Positions 25,938 to 35,359 of a DNA stretch of 62,066 bases are shown in pieces. The notes under the pieces are model-generated. The model did not search any database, was not told where the DNA came from, and worked only from the letters and a program-made list of their open reading frames with translations. The number at the start of each line of letters is the position of its first letter. Position 1 is the first letter of the stretch. This DNA is from Roseateles toxinivorans (lineage in GTDB: Bacteria; Pseudomonadota; Gammaproteobacteria; Burkholderiales; Burkholderiaceae_C). The stretch is from assembly GCF_004362525.1 (NCBI RefSeq), contig NZ_SNXS01000018.1, forward strand, positions 1 to 62,066. Direction: 5' to 3'. The position numbers and the translations under genes were made by a program.

Positions 25938-27113
25938 ATGAAGCAGCAGTTCTCAGTCTTGGTATGTGCCGCCGGCTTGAGCCTGGGGTTAATGTCTGGG
26001 CTGGCGCAGGCGCAGTCCCAGGGTGTCAACAAGGACGAGATCGTCGTCGGCTCGATCCAGGATCTGTCGGGCCCGCTGGCCGGCTTCGGCAAGCAGATAC
26101 GCCTGGGCATGAATCTGCGCATCGACGAGATCAACGAGCAGGGCGGCGTCAACGGCCGCAAGCTCAAGCTGGTGATCGAGGACTCCGGCTACGACCCCAA
26201 GCGCGCCGTGCTGGCCGCGCAGAAGCTGGTCAATCAGGACAAGGTCTTCGCCGTCATCGGCCATCTGGGTACGGCCGGCAATATGGCCGCCATGCCGATC
26301 CAGTTCGAGAAGGGCGTGATCAACTTCTTCCCGATCACCGCCGCGCGCGAAATGTACGAACCGCTGCACAAGCTGAAGTACTCGTTCGCCGCCACCTACT
26401 TCGACCAGATGCGCCTGGCTGTCCCGAAGCTGGTCAAGGAAAAGGCCGCCAAGAAGGTCTGCAGCATCTACCAGGACGACGAGTTCGGCCTTGAGGTGCT
26501 GCGCGGCGCCGAAGCCGGGCTGAAGACAGCCGGCATGGAGATTGCCGAGAAAACCAGCTTCAAGCGCGGCGCGACCGAGTTTTCGTCGCAGGTGGCGCGC
26601 ATGAAGGCCGCCGGTTGCGACTTCGTCGTGCTGGGCACCATCATCCGCGAAACGATAGGCACCATAGGCGAGTCGCGGAAGACCGGCTTCAACCCGACCT
26701 TCCTCGGCTCCAGCGCCGCCTACACCGACCTGATACACAAGCTCGGCGGCAAGGCCATGGACGGCCTGTACGCGACCATGACGGTGCAGAACCCCTACTT
26801 GGACGAGGCCTCGCAGCCGATACGCTTCTGGGCCAACAAGTACAAGACCAAGTACAACGACGACCCGACGGTGTTCTCGATCTATGGCTACAACGCCATC
26901 GATGCCTTCATCCGCGGCGCGCAGAAGGCCGGCAAGAACCTGACCACCGACGCCTTCGTCAAGGCCATGGATTCGATGGTCATCCCGCCCGACATCTTCG
27001 GCAGCGCCGAGGGCACCTTCAGCCCCACCAAGCACCTGGGCAGCGATGTCTCGCGCTTGTCGCAACTGCAGGATGCGAAGTGGAAGGTGGTGTCGGACTA
27101 CGTCAAGCCTTGA
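25938..27113 (+). CDS. LivK-type periplasmic binding protein of the importer
   Basis: A 391-residue periplasmic solute-binding protein. A signal peptide (cleavage near AQAQSQ, about residue 25) precedes a type I periplasmic fold with VVGSIQDLSGPLAGFG and GGVNGRKLKLVIEDSGYDP. AAGGAGACAGTG precedes the ATG at 25938; a GTG immediately upstream is an alternative. Its divergence from Leu/Ile/Val-binding proteins and its place after an acyl-CoA ligase suggest an organic-acid substrate. An intrinsic terminator follows. Confidence 0.9.
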   Translation: MKQQFSVLVCAAGLSLGLMSGLAQAQSQGVNKDEIVVGSIQDLSGPLAGFGKQIRLGMNLRIDEINEQGGVNGRKLKLVIEDSGYDPKRAVLAAQKLVNQDKVFAVIGHLGTAGNMAAMPIQFEKGVINFFPITAAREMYEPLHKLKYSFAATYFDQMRLAVPKLVKEKAAKKVCSIYQDDEFGLEVLRGAEAGLKTAGMEIAEKTSFKRGATEFSSQVARMKAAGCDFVVLGTIIRETIGTIGESRKTGFNPTFLGSSAAYTDLIHKLGGKAMDGLYATMTVQNPYLDEASQPIRFWANKYKTKYNDDPTVFSIYGYNAIDAFIRGAQKAGKNLTTDAFVKAMDSMVIPPDIFGSAEGTFSPTKHLGSDVSRLSQLQDAKWKVVSDYVKP

Positions 27114-27134
27114 GGATTGGCGTGAACTTAGAAG

Positions 27135-27163
27135 AGAGCCGCCTTCGGGCGGCTTTCCTTTCT
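27135..27163 (+). terminator. Intrinsic terminator after the importer operon
   Basis: Stem AGCCGCC / GGCGGCT with a stable TTCG tetraloop, followed by TTTCCTTTCT. It ends the liv-ligase-binding protein operon. Confidence 0.92.
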
Positions 27164-27250
27164 GTAGCTTGACCGCAGCCCCCGCTCTCTTGCGCATGGC
27201 GAGCCGGCGTCGCCGGTGGCACGCCACTCCCCCCACGCCACACTGCCTCC

Positions 27251-27318
27251 GCGCAGGCACAGCCCCGCCAGTCGACCCCCGCACTGAAGCCCGGCGGCTG
27301 GTGGGGCTGTGCCTGCGC
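27251..27318. repeat. Long near-perfect hairpin between convergent genes
   Basis: Arms 27251-27271 and 27298-27318 pair at 20 of 21 positions, with a single G-T type mismatch, around a 26-base loop. The arms read GCGCAGGCACAGCCCC and its complement. No U-run follows on either strand. It sits between the importer terminator and the 3' end of a minus-strand lipoprotein gene. It may be a Rho-dependent barrier or a solitary palindromic mobile element. Confidence 0.8.
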
Positions 27319-27365
27319 CGCCGCCAGCCGTGATGAGCGATTTCAAACGGAATGAGAGCTGGAAC

Positions 27366-28556
27366 TCAAAAGGCACCCAAGCTCAGCTTCAACAACCGCC
27401 CCTTGCGCCCCAGGTCCTCGTTGACCGTCAGCCAGATGCGGCCCTGGGCGTCCTCGGTCAGCGAGGTCACCTGGGAGGTGCTTTCGCTGCCGGCGGGCTT
27501 TGTATAACCCGGCAGCAGGGCGGACAGCTCGGTCCAGCGCTCGCCGCCGTCGTCGCTCCAGGTCAGATAGGGCTTGCCCGCGGCCTTGTCGAAGCCGGCG
27601 GCGATGACCCGGTTCGGCTTGCCGGCCGGAGACAGCAGGGCGGTGATGTAGGGGTAGCCGGTGCCGCCGCTCAAGGGCTGGCGCAGCACGAACTTGAAGG
27701 CCTGGCCGCCGTCGTCGCTGCGCAGCAGCCCGCCCTCGACGCCGACGAACACGCGTTGCGTGCCTGGCACCGACTCGATGAAGTGCACATTGCGGTTCTC
27801 CAGCTCGGGCAGTTGCATCGGCAGCGGGTTGGGCGAGCTCAGCTGGCCGCCATCCACGCTCAAACCGTAGGCCCGCACATAGGCCATGTCCAGCGGGCAT
27901 TCGCCGCCCACCAGCACCCGCGAGCCGACGATGTGGAAGGACTGATGGGTGCAGATCATCGGATCCATCTGGCCCAGCAGCGGCCGCCAGTGCGCACCCT
28001 GATCGTCGGACACCAGCAGATTGGGCCCGGCGCCGGCATTGCTGAACAGGCGCGTGCCTACGGCTTTGAGCTCGCTGGCCCACATGGTGTCGCAATAGCC
28101 CGGGTAGCAGACCTTGAGGCCGGCGTCCTTGGGCAGCCAGCTGCTGCCGGTGCTGTCCAGCAAGCATAGCGTGTGCTGGGCGTCGCTTTGAGCCGGCCCC
28201 TGAAGAAGCCAGGTCTTGCCACCTGCGCGTTGCAGTACGCCGGCATCGAGCCGATCGCCGCTGGGGTTGGCGGGCAGGGCGCAGGCACCCATGTCCAGCG
28301 CCTGCCAGGCGGCGCCGACGGTGATGGCGGCGTCGGTGCGCATCACTCGGCTGGCCTGGGTGTCGCTGTTGGACTGCGACAGATAGGCCTGGCCCCCGTC
28401 AAAGACGATGCTCTGCAGGCCGCGGTCGGTGCTCAGCATCAGCTCGATCTTGGTGGGCTCCGGGTCGCTGGTGCTGCCGCCGCAAGCGAACAGCAGCGGG
28501 GCGATCAAGGCGACCGCGAGCCAGGGGCGAACGCGAGTTGAGGGGCAATGGCGCAT
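27366..28556 (-). CDS. BNR/sialidase-fold-like exported lipoprotein
   Basis: A 396-residue protein with a lipoprotein signal ending in LLFACGG, so it is probably anchored in the outer or inner membrane. The body is rich in Asp-box-like repeats (SDDGGQAFKF, SDDGGERWTEL, SDDQGAHWRPLL) typical of BNR/WD40-type beta propellers, found in sialidase-like and photosystem-assembly-factor-like proteins. No enzymatic residues can be assigned. The ATG at 28556 fits the lipobox; 28583 is an upstream in-frame alternative. A 17-base palindrome lies just upstream. Confidence 0.75.
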   Translation of the reverse strand: MRHCPSTRVRPWLAVALIAPLLFACGGSTSDPEPTKIELMLSTDRGLQSIVFDGGQAYLSQSNSDTQASRVMRTDAAITVGAAWQALDMGACALPANPSGDRLDAGVLQRAGGKTWLLQGPAQSDAQHTLCLLDSTGSSWLPKDAGLKVCYPGYCDTMWASELKAVGTRLFSNAGAGPNLLVSDDQGAHWRPLLGQMDPMICTHQSFHIVGSRVLVGGECPLDMAYVRAYGLSVDGGQLSSPNPLPMQLPELENRNVHFIESVPGTQRVFVGVEGGLLRSDDGGQAFKFVLRQPLSGGTGYPYITALLSPAGKPNRVIAAGFDKAAGKPYLTWSDDGGERWTELSALLPGYTKPAGSESTSQVTSLTEDAQGRIWLTVNEDLGRKGRLLKLSLGAF

Positions 28557-28596
28557 GGGCGACAGCGCTCGGACGAGCGTCATATGGTTTTGATGA

Positions 28597-28613
28597 GTGG
28601 GATATTATCCCAC
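28597..28613. promoter_or_regulatory. 17-base perfect palindrome upstream of the lipoprotein gene
   Basis: GTGGGATATTATCCCAC is a perfect 8+1+8 dyad. It lies 40-57 bases upstream of the lipoprotein start. On the minus strand it contains GATAAT, which could act as a -10, so the dyad may be an operator over the promoter. The regulator is unknown. Confidence 0.55.
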
Positions 28614-28674
28614 TTCATCTAGCGCTTCATGACATCGTCCTGCCCTTGGGCGCATCGTGCCCGCGACGTTTCAC

Positions 28675-29289
28675 CTACTTGCTCAACGCCAGCTTAATGC
28701 CAAACCCGATCAGGAACACGCCGGCGATTCGCTCCAGCAGCTTGGAAATAGCCGGATTGGCGCGCAGCCGCTCGGCAAGATGGTGCGTCAGCAGGGTCAT
28801 CACCAGGCCGTAGGCAAAGGTCAACGCGGCGATGGTCACCGCCATCGCGGCGAAGGTGCGCAGGCCCTGGTGGCGGGCCGGATCGACGAACAGCGGGAAG
28901 AAGGCCATGTAGAACACGATCGCCTTGGGGTTGAGCAGGGTGATCAGCATGCCCTGGCGGAAGTACTGGCCGGGCCGTATGTCCAGCAGTGGCTTGGCCC
29001 CCGGCTTGGCCTTGATCATCATGAAACCCAGCCAGGCCAGATAGGCCGCACCCAGCCACTGCACGGTGGCAAACACGTCGGGATGGGCATTGAGCAGGGC
29101 GGCCACACCGGCCACGGCCAGCCACATCAGCACCTGGTCGCCGGCGATCACGCCCAGCGTCGCGGCCAGGCCGCCGGGGATGCCGCCCTTGCCGGTGGAG
29201 GTGATCAGGGCCAGGTTGCCCGGACCGGGAATCATCAGGAAGACGATGATGGCGGCGACGAAGGCGCCGTAGTCTGCGATGCCGAACAT
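28675..29289 (-). CDS. LysE family amino-acid/metabolite exporter
   Basis: A 204-residue inner-membrane protein of the LysE/RhtB family with the N-terminal motif FLMIPGPGNLALITSTGKGG and about six hydrophobic segments, ending in IAGVFLIGFGIKLALSK. AGGAGCACCCC precedes the ATG. It is divergent from the ArsR-type regulator operon, with about 105 bases between starts. It is a second LysE paralogue in this window; the first lies at 1541-2125. Substrate unknown. Confidence 0.9.
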   Translation of the reverse strand: MFGIADYGAFVAAIIVFLMIPGPGNLALITSTGKGGIPGGLAATLGVIAGDQVLMWLAVAGVAALLNAHPDVFATVQWLGAAYLAWLGFMMIKAKPGAKPLLDIRPGQYFRQGMLITLLNPKAIVFYMAFFPLFVDPARHQGLRTFAAMAVTIAALTFAYGLVMTLLTHHLAERLRANPAISKLLERIAGVFLIGFGIKLALSK

Positions 29290-29354
29290 GGGGTGCTCCT
29301 GAGCCTTGCTTGCTTGGAAGCGGCCAGCTTAGCGCAAGGCCCCGAAGTCGCCGC

Positions 29355-29388
29355 TTGACAGCAGCCCCATCAACATGTGACCATGTTG
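29355..29388 (+). promoter_or_regulatory. Consensus -35 and dyad operator upstream of the ArsR-type regulator
   Basis: TTGACA (29355-29360) is a perfect -35. At 29371-29388 CAACATG-TGAC-CATGTTG is a perfect 7+4+7 dyad in the -10 to start region, suitable for ArsR autorepression. The start ATG at 29395 lies only seven bases beyond. Confidence 0.6.
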
Positions 29389-29394
29389 GCACAT

Positions 29395-29784
29395 ATGAGT
29401 GCCGCACCCGACGCCGATCAACTCGATGCGCTGTTCTTTGCGCTGGCCTCCGAGCTGCGTCGACGCATGCTGGACGCGCTGAAGCAGGAGCCCGGCTGCA
29501 ATGTCAACCACCTCTGCGAGTTGCTGGAGGCTGACCTGGGGCGCTTTGCCGTGATGAAGCATATCGCCACCCTGGAGCGCGCCGGCTTGGTGATCGCCGA
29601 GCGCGTGGGCCGCGAGAAGCTGCTGTGGTTCGACCCCACGCCGATCCACTGGATACATGAGCGCTGGACCACGGAATACAGCGCCTACTGGGCGGCCCAG
29701 CTGACCCAGCTCAAATACAGCGCCGAGGGGGCGCTGGTCACACCCTTGCCTAAGCGCAAGAAAGCAGGAGGCCGCCATGGCTGA
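29395..29784 (+). CDS. ArsR-type winged-helix regulator
   Basis: A 129-residue regulator of the ArsR/HTH_5 family: ASELRRRMLDALKQEPGCNVNHLCELLEADLGRFAVMKHI is the winged-helix region, written here from residues about 20-60. It has no metal-binding cysteine cluster and ends in the basic tail KRKKAGGRHG. The ATG at 29395 is chosen because the frame upstream crosses the dyad operator. It overlaps the SRPBCC gene by eight bases. ArsR-SRPBCC pairs are common and the regulator usually represses its own operon. Confidence 0.85.
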   Translation: MSAAPDADQLDALFFALASELRRRMLDALKQEPGCNVNHLCELLEADLGRFAVMKHIATLERAGLVIAERVGREKLLWFDPTPIHWIHERWTTEYSAYWAAQLTQLKYSAEGALVTPLPKRKKAGGRHG

Positions 29785-30295
29785 ACAGACCCCCGACGCG
29801 GTGTTCCGCATCCTGATCAAGGCCGACATCCAGCGCGTCTGGCATGAGCTGACCAAGACCGACGCCGCCCAGGGCGCTGTATTCAATGCCTGGCTGCACA
29901 CGCGCGGCGGCCTGGTGCCGGGGGCGGCGATGCAGATGCGTACCGGCACCGGCAAGCATGTGCTGGTGGTCGGCGAGGTGGTCGAGTTCAACCCGCCGCA
30001 CCGCTTCGTGCACACCCACCGCTTCACCCAGCACGACGATCCGGTCTGCCAGGTAGCCTATGAGCTGAAGCAGGTCGGTGCCAGCGTCGAGGTGACGCTG
30101 CGCGTGATCGGCATGCCGCCCGGCACGGCCACGGCCAAGAGCATGCAAGGCGGCGGCACGATGATTCTCAACAACCTCAAGTCCATTGCCGAGACCGGCA
30201 GGCCGAGCCTGGGCATTCGGCTGATGTACCTGATGTTCGATTGGCTGGAGTTTGTGCTGCCGGCCAAGACCCAGTCCCGCCATTGGCCGCTGTGA
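29777..30295 (+). CDS. SRPBCC (AHSA1/START-like) domain protein
   Basis: A 172-residue protein with a helix-grip fold that binds hydrophobic ligands. The segment FRILIKADIQRVWHELTKTD and the VGEVVEFNPPHRFVHTHRF strand are typical of the AHSA1 family. Its start overlaps the ArsR-type gene, so the two are translationally coupled, and the next gene starts 24 bases downstream. No catalytic motif is visible; the role is unknown. Confidence 0.85.
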   Translation: MAEQTPDAVFRILIKADIQRVWHELTKTDAAQGAVFNAWLHTRGGLVPGAAMQMRTGTGKHVLVVGEVVEFNPPHRFVHTHRFTQHDDPVCQVAYELKQVGASVEVTLRVIGMPPGTATAKSMQGGGTMILNNLKSIAETGRPSLGIRLMYLMFDWLEFVLPAKTQSRHWPL

Positions 30296-30319
30296 GTGGC
30301 CCAACCGGAGGAGAGCCTG

Positions 30320-30874
30320 ATGAGCGATCCCAATGCCGCGCTGCAAACCCAGCTGCGCAATATCGAGACCAAAACCGGTCACAACCTGGCGAGCTTTCGC
30401 CAGCTGCTCGCCGCCAGCGGCCTGGCCAAGCATGGCGAGAAGCGCAACCTGCTGATGCAGACCCTGGGCCTGGGCTATGGCGATGCCAACACCGTGGTCA
30501 CCCTGGCCTCGCAAGACCCGACCCCGGCTGCCGAGGCCGATCCGCTGGACGCGATCTACACCGGGCCCAAGGCCCATCTGCGGCCGCTGCACGAGGCGGT
30601 GATCGCCGCCATCAACGCCTTCGGCCCCTACGAGATTGCGCCCAAGAAGGCCAATGTGAGCCTGCGCCGCAAGAAGCAGTTCGCCACACTGGGCCCGGCC
30701 ACCAAGGACGTGCTGGAGCTGGGCCTCAACGTCAAGCAGTTGCCCATCCATGCGCGGCTCAAGGTGATTCCCCCGGGCGGGATGTGCCAGTACAGCACCC
30801 GCCTGGGCAGGCCGGAGGACATCGACGCCGATCTGCTGGCCTGGTTGCGTGCGGCCTTTGACGCGGCCGGCTGA
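30320..30874 (+). CDS. DUF4287 and DUF5655 domain protein
   Basis: A 184-residue protein. Residues about 1-65 match the DUF4287 pattern (IETKTGHNLASFRQLLAASG) and about 80-180 match DUF5655 (AAINAFGPYEIAPKKANVSL). Both are uncharacterised. GGAGGAGAG precedes the ATG at 30320. It is the third gene of the ArsR-SRPBCC operon. Confidence 0.75.
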   Translation: MSDPNAALQTQLRNIETKTGHNLASFRQLLAASGLAKHGEKRNLLMQTLGLGYGDANTVVTLASQDPTPAAEADPLDAIYTGPKAHLRPLHEAVIAAINAFGPYEIAPKKANVSLRRKKQFATLGPATKDVLELGLNVKQLPIHARLKVIPPGGMCQYSTRLGRPEDIDADLLAWLRAAFDAAG

Positions 30875-30878
30875 GCGG

Positions 30879-33800
30879 TCAACGCAGGCGCTGCTGCAGC
30901 TTCTGGACCAAGGTCTCGAGGCTCACACGCAGCTCCTTGGCTGCGTCTGCCAGCGCCAGCGCGTCGCGGCCGGGGTCCGACAACTGCTCCAGCCGCGCCG
31001 CCAGCATTTGCACGGCCGTGGCGCCAATGGCCGCACTGGCGCCACGTAACGAGTGCGCGGCCTGGCGCAGCGAGGTGGCTGTCGGCGCTTCGTCGGCCAG
31101 CTCGGGCAGGCCCGGTCCATACATCTGCACGAATTTGTGCAGCACCGTGCGGTAGAGGGGCCAGCGGCCGCCGCAGGCATGCAGGCCGGCGACGCTGTCC
31201 AGCCCTTCAATGCCGACCAGCGCCTGCGCCTCCAAGGACACGTACGCGGGTGGCAAGGACTCCGCCGCCTGCAACAGCGGCGGGGCCTGAGGCAGCCAGC
31301 GCAGCAAGGCTTCGTACAGCAGCCGGGGGTCCACGGGCTTGGCCACATGATCGTTCATGCCGGCCTGCAGGCAGGCCTCGCGGTCCTCGCCGAAGGCGTG
31401 TGCGGTCATCGCCAGAATGGGCAGCTGGCGACCCGCAGGCAGCGCGCGCAGCGCCCGGGTTGCCGCCAGGCCGTCCATCTCGGGCATCTGCACATCCATC
31501 AGCAGCAGTGCGTAGGTCTGCTGCTGCACCATGGCCAGCGCCTCGCGGCCGTTGCCGGCCACGTCCACCGCCAGGCCGACGGCCTGCAACAAGGCCGTGG
31601 CCACCTCCTGATTGATCAAATTGTCCTCGGCCAGCAAGACGCGCAGGCCCGGTGCCAGGCGACGCAGAGCCTGCTCGGTTTCGCCGCTGGCCTGGGGCTC
31701 CGACACCGTTTGGGGCAGGGCGTTGACCAGCAACTGCAGCAGCGCATCGTGCAGGCTGGAGCGCGACACGGGCTTGATCAGCAGCCTGCTCACGCCCAGC
31801 GCATGGGCCTGCCCCCAGAGCTGCGGGTCATCCTGGGCGCTGACCATCACACAGGCCGGACGCGAGTCCCAGCCACCGGGCACCTGGCGCAGTCGCCGCA
31901 CCATATCCAGACCGTCCATGCCCGGCATCAACCAGTCCAGCACCAGCACGTCATAGGGATGACCGCTGCCCCCGGCCAGGGCCAGCAAGTCCAGCGCCTG
32001 CGTGCCCGACTCGGCCGTATCGGTGTGCAGGCCCAGCCCGCGCAGCATCTCGCTCAAGGCTTCCCGTGCCTCGGGAAGATCGTCCACCACCAGGCCACGC
32101 AGACCCGTCATCAGGGCGTTGCGCAGCGGCGGCTGGCCCCCGCTGGCATGGGCCAGCTGAATCTCCAGCCAGAACTGGCTGCCCTGACCTGGCACGCTAT
32201 GGGCACCGGCCGTACCGCCCATCAGTTCGGCCAGTTGGCGGGTGATGGCCAGGCCCAGACCGGTGCCGCCAAAGCGGCGGGTGGTCGAGCTGTCGGCCTG
32301 CTCGAAGGCGTTGAACAGGCCGCCCAGCTTGTCTGCGGCAATGCCGATGCCGGTGTCGCGCACTCCGAAGCGCACGCGCAGGCCGGCGGGCGTGTCGCTG
32401 AGCAGATCTGCCCGCAGGGTGATCGAGCCGCTCTCGGTGAACTTGACCGCATTGCTGAGCAGGTTCAGCAGCGCCTGCGACAGCCGGGTCGGGTCGCCGC
32501 GCAGCAGGCCGGGCATGTGGTCGGTGTCGACCACCAGTTCGAGGCCTTTCTCGTGGGCCTTGTCGGCCACCAGGGCCAGGGCGCGGGTGAGCATGGAGTC
32601 GAGCGAGAAATCCACCTGCTCCAGCCTCAGCTTGCCGGCCTCGATCTTGGACAGGTCGAGGATGTCGTTGATCAGGTTCAGCAGGTGCTGGGCGGCGTCG
32701 GCCACCTTGCTCAGGCGCTCGCGCTGCTGGGGCAGCGGCTGCTCGCGCAGCAGCAGATGGGTCAGGCCGATGATGGCATTCATCGGCGTGCGGATCTCGT
32801 GGCTCATATTGGCCAGGAAGGCGCTCTTGGTGCGGGTCGCCTGCTCGGCCCGGTCCAGCGCCTCAGTTAGCGCCTGATTGAGCTGCTGCAGGCGCTGCTC
32901 GGCGGCCTTGGCGGCGGTGACGTCGATGGTGTGCACGAAGAAGCCCTGCACCTGGCCTTCGCGCAGGTCGGGGATGTAGTGCAGGCGGGTGATGGCCGGC
33001 GTGCCGCCCGGGCCCTGCTCCTCGCGCTCGAAGGTCTGGGCCTCGCCGTTCAGCGTGGCCTCGATCCGCTGCGCCTGCAGGCGCCTGCGCTCGTGGCCGA
33101 AGATCTCCTCGGCGGTTCGGCCCAGCACCTGCTCCGGCGTCTTGCCGAACCACTCGAAGAAGGTGCGGTTGGCAAAGCGGCAGCGCATCTCGCGGTCCCA
33201 GTAGACGATGCGGCCGGGGCTGTTGTCGGCGATGGTGCGCATGAACTGCTCGGCCTGGGTCAGCGCCGCGTTGAGCTCTGCGACCCGGCGTTCGGACTGC
33301 TTGACCTCGCTGACGTCGGTGGCAAAGAAGAAGTAGCCGCGCACCTGGCCCTCGCGCACATCGGGCAGGCGGTAGCTCCAGAAGTGGCCTTGCCTGCCGC
33401 CGGCACCGGGCATGTCGTAGCTGCCCGCCAAGGTCTCGCCGGCCAGCAGCTTGGCGATGCTGGCCTGCTGGCGCTCGAAGAAGGCCTCGCCCAGCACCTC
33501 GGGGATGCGCAGCCCCAGCACCTCGTCGCGGCTGCGGCCGAACCAGGCCAGATAGGCGCGGTTGGCAAAACGCAGACGTAGATCGCGATCCCAGTAGGCG
33601 ATCAAGGTGGGCTGGTTGTCGGACACGGTGCGCACAAAGGCGTCGCTCTCCTCGCGCTCCTGCAGCGCCTGCTGCAGGGCCTGGGTTCGCGAATCCACCA
33701 GCTCCTGCAGATGGTGGCGGTGGCGATCAAGTTCACGGTCGGCCCGGGCGCGGGCCCGCTCGGCCCGATAGACGGCGGCGCAGATCGCGCCCAGCAGCAG

Positions 33801-34337
33801 CACCGACAGCGCCAGGCCGACGCGGAAGACCAGGTCCAGGTGGGCGGCCAGTGCCGACAGTTCATGCCTGACCCTCTTGTCCAGCTGCGCCGCCGTCTGG
33901 TTCAGCTGGTACATGGCCAGGCGCATGTCGAGCTTCAGGTCGTAGATCGAGCCACCGTCCTCGGCATCGGTCTGGCGCAGCATGCGACGCATCGCATCCA
34001 CCCGAGCGCGCAGGGCTTGCGACTCCGGGATGTCGGCGTCCAGCGACCTGGCATTCCGCTCATAGGCATCCAGCGCCTGGGCCAGCAGGGCCAGGCCTTG
34101 ATCGCGCTGCCAGGGCTCGTCGGCCGAACCGCCGAGGGATACGTGCAAGAAACCGGTGGCCAGGTCGTCACCGGCACGGCCCAGGTCCTGCACCAGGGCG
34201 GTCGCACGTTCCATCCGGTCACGCTGGTAGAAGTGAAGCCCCGCGATCAGCCCCGAGACCAGCAGCGCGCTGGCCAGGCTGATCCAGATCCAGGCGCTGC
34301 GCCGGTGCGCCGCCGGCAAGGAGGACGTGGCACTCAT
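30879..34337 (-). CDS. Hybrid sensor histidine kinase (2 PAS, HisKA, HATPase, 2 receiver, Hpt)
   Basis: A 1152-residue inner-membrane phosphorelay sensor. Two membrane helices (about 15-36 and 165-190) bracket a periplasmic helical domain. Two similar PAS domains follow, both containing a YWDR-type motif and RFANR, apparently from a duplication. The HisKA box is [14 protein letters not shown], with ATPase motifs NLLSNAVKF and DTGIGI. Receiver 1 has [11 protein letters not shown] and LIKPV, receiver 2 has [12 protein letters not shown] and VAKPV, and the C-terminal Hpt has [11 protein letters not shown]. All phospho-acceptor residues are present. Its ATG overlaps the binding protein stop, so the pair is co-produced. 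Confidence 0.93.
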   Translation of the reverse strand: MSATSSLPAAHRRSAWIWISLASALLVSGLIAGLHFYQRDRMERATALVQDLGRAGDDLATGFLHVSLGGSADEPWQRDQGLALLAQALDAYERNARSLDADIPESQALRARVDAMRRMLRQTDAEDGGSIYDLKLDMRLAMYQLNQTAAQLDKRVRHELSALAAHLDLVFRVGLALSVLLLGAICAAVYRAERARARADRELDRHRHHLQELVDSRTQALQQALQEREESDAFVRTVSDNQPTLIAYWDRDLRLRFANRAYLAWFGRSRDEVLGLRIPEVLGEAFFERQQASIAKLLAGETLAGSYDMPGAGGRQGHFWSYRLPDVREGQVRGYFFFATDVSEVKQSERRVAELNAALTQAEQFMRTIADNSPGRIVYWDREMRCRFANRTFFEWFGKTPEQVLGRTAEEIFGHERRRLQAQRIEATLNGEAQTFEREEQGPGGTPAITRLHYIPDLREGQVQGFFVHTIDVTAAKAAEQRLQQLNQALTEALDRAEQATRTKSAFLANMSHEIRTPMNAIIGLTHLLLREQPLPQQRERLSKVADAAQHLLNLINDILDLSKIEAGKLRLEQVDFSLDSMLTRALALVADKAHEKGLELVVDTDHMPGLLRGDPTRLSQALLNLLSNAVKFTESGSITLRADLLSDTPAGLRVRFGVRDTGIGIAADKLGGLFNAFEQADSSTTRRFGGTGLGLAITRQLAELMGGTAGAHSVPGQGSQFWLEIQLAHASGGQPPLRNALMTGLRGLVVDDLPEAREALSEMLRGLGLHTDTAESGTQALDLLALAGGSGHPYDVLVLDWLMPGMDGLDMVRRLRQVPGGWDSRPACVMVSAQDDPQLWGQAHALGVSRLLIKPVSRSSLHDALLQLLVNALPQTVSEPQASGETEQALRRLAPGLRVLLAEDNLINQEVATALLQAVGLAVDVAGNGREALAMVQQQTYALLLMDVQMPEMDGLAATRALRALPAGRQLPILAMTAHAFGEDREACLQAGMNDHVAKPVDPRLLYEALLRWLPQAPPLLQAAESLPPAYVSLEAQALVGIEGLDSVAGLHACGGRWPLYRTVLHKFVQMYGPGLPELADEAPTATSLRQAAHSLRGASAAIGATAVQMLAARLEQLSDPGRDALALADAAKELRVSLETLVQKLQQRLR

Positions 34338-35206
34338 CGCTTGAGCAGTTCCTCAACACGCACCTCGCCGCCGAGGTCGTCGCGGGCAAAGCCGAAACGG
34401 CGCACCAGGCGGGCGTGTTCGGCGCTGCCGATCCAGCCGCGCTGGGCCTGGTTCCAGGCCTGCTGCAGGCCGAGGTCCTCGCGGTGGAAGGCGAATGCCA
34501 CCCAGTCGGCCCGGGCGGCGTGACTCTCGGCCGCCAGGTCCGGCAGGGCCTCGAAGGTCTCGGGGCTGCTGTTGGCGATCCAGCGGGTGGTCGGCAGTGA
34601 CAGGGCCAGCGCATCGGCCGCGCCCTTGGCCAGGGCAGAGCGGCCTGCCTGGGCATCGGGCACGGCCAGCATCAAGGTCTTGGGCAGGCCCAGCTCGCCC
34701 AGCCGCTGCTGCTCGACGGAGCCCTGCAGGACCGCGATCATCACGTCGCGGCGGCCGGCCGCGGCGCGATAGGAGCTGAGGCCCTTGGGATTGCCCTTGC
34801 GTACCAGCCAGCCTGGCAGCACGCGCACGCTGGGGTCGGCATAGCGGAGCTTGTCGGCACGCTCGGCGGTGACGAACAGGCCGGCGGCAATCATGTCGAA
34901 GCGACGCTCGTTGAGGCTGGGGATCAGCTCACCGAAGGGCACCTGCACCCACTCGATCCGGTTCAGGCCCAGGCGTGCGGCGATGCGACGGGCTGTTTCG
35001 GGTGACTCCCCGGTGACCTCGGCGCCGGGCCCGACCAGAGCATAGGGGGCCTCGACGGCATAGCCGACGCGCAGCACGCCGCGCTCCTGTAGACGCTCCA
35101 GTGAGGCGTCATGTGCGCGACCCAGCACCAGCCAGGTCAGCGCCGGCGACAAGACCCCCAACAGCAGCAGGATCAGCAGGCGCGGCCAGCTCCAGGCCCC
35201 CTTCAT
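34334..35206 (-). CDS. Periplasmic family 3 solute-binding protein coupled to the hybrid kinase
   Basis: A 290-residue extracytoplasmic binding protein with an N-terminal hydrophobic segment ([19 protein letters not shown]) that may be an uncleaved anchor. The two-lobed family 3 fold shows [20 protein letters not shown] and [20 protein letters not shown]; these resemble ectoine-type (EhuB-like) and amino-acid receptors. No ABC permease or ATPase is nearby. Its stop overlaps the kinase ATG (ATGA), suggesting that the protein presents a ligand to the kinase periplasmic domain rather than serving transport. Confidence 0.82.
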   Translation of the reverse strand: MKGAWSWPRLLILLLLGVLSPALTWLVLGRAHDASLERLQERGVLRVGYAVEAPYALVGPGAEVTGESPETARRIAARLGLNRIEWVQVPFGELIPSLNERRFDMIAAGLFVTAERADKLRYADPSVRVLPGWLVRKGNPKGLSSYRAAAGRRDVMIAVLQGSVEQQRLGELGLPKTLMLAVPDAQAGRSALAKGAADALALSLPTTRWIANSSPETFEALPDLAAESHAARADWVAFAFHREDLGLQQAWNQAQRGWIGSAEHARLVRRFGFARDDLGGEVRVEELLKR

Positions 35207-35359
35207 GAGTCGGCCTCGCACCGCGGCCGCACGCTCAAATGGCTGTCCACCATATCGACGGCTCCCTGATATTTTGTGTCGATGGGGCAGATTAGCAGAG
35301 GGTTCCCCCACTGGGGCGAAAAACTGCGGGCTGTGGCATCGGCGCCCCGCCCGGTCCCC

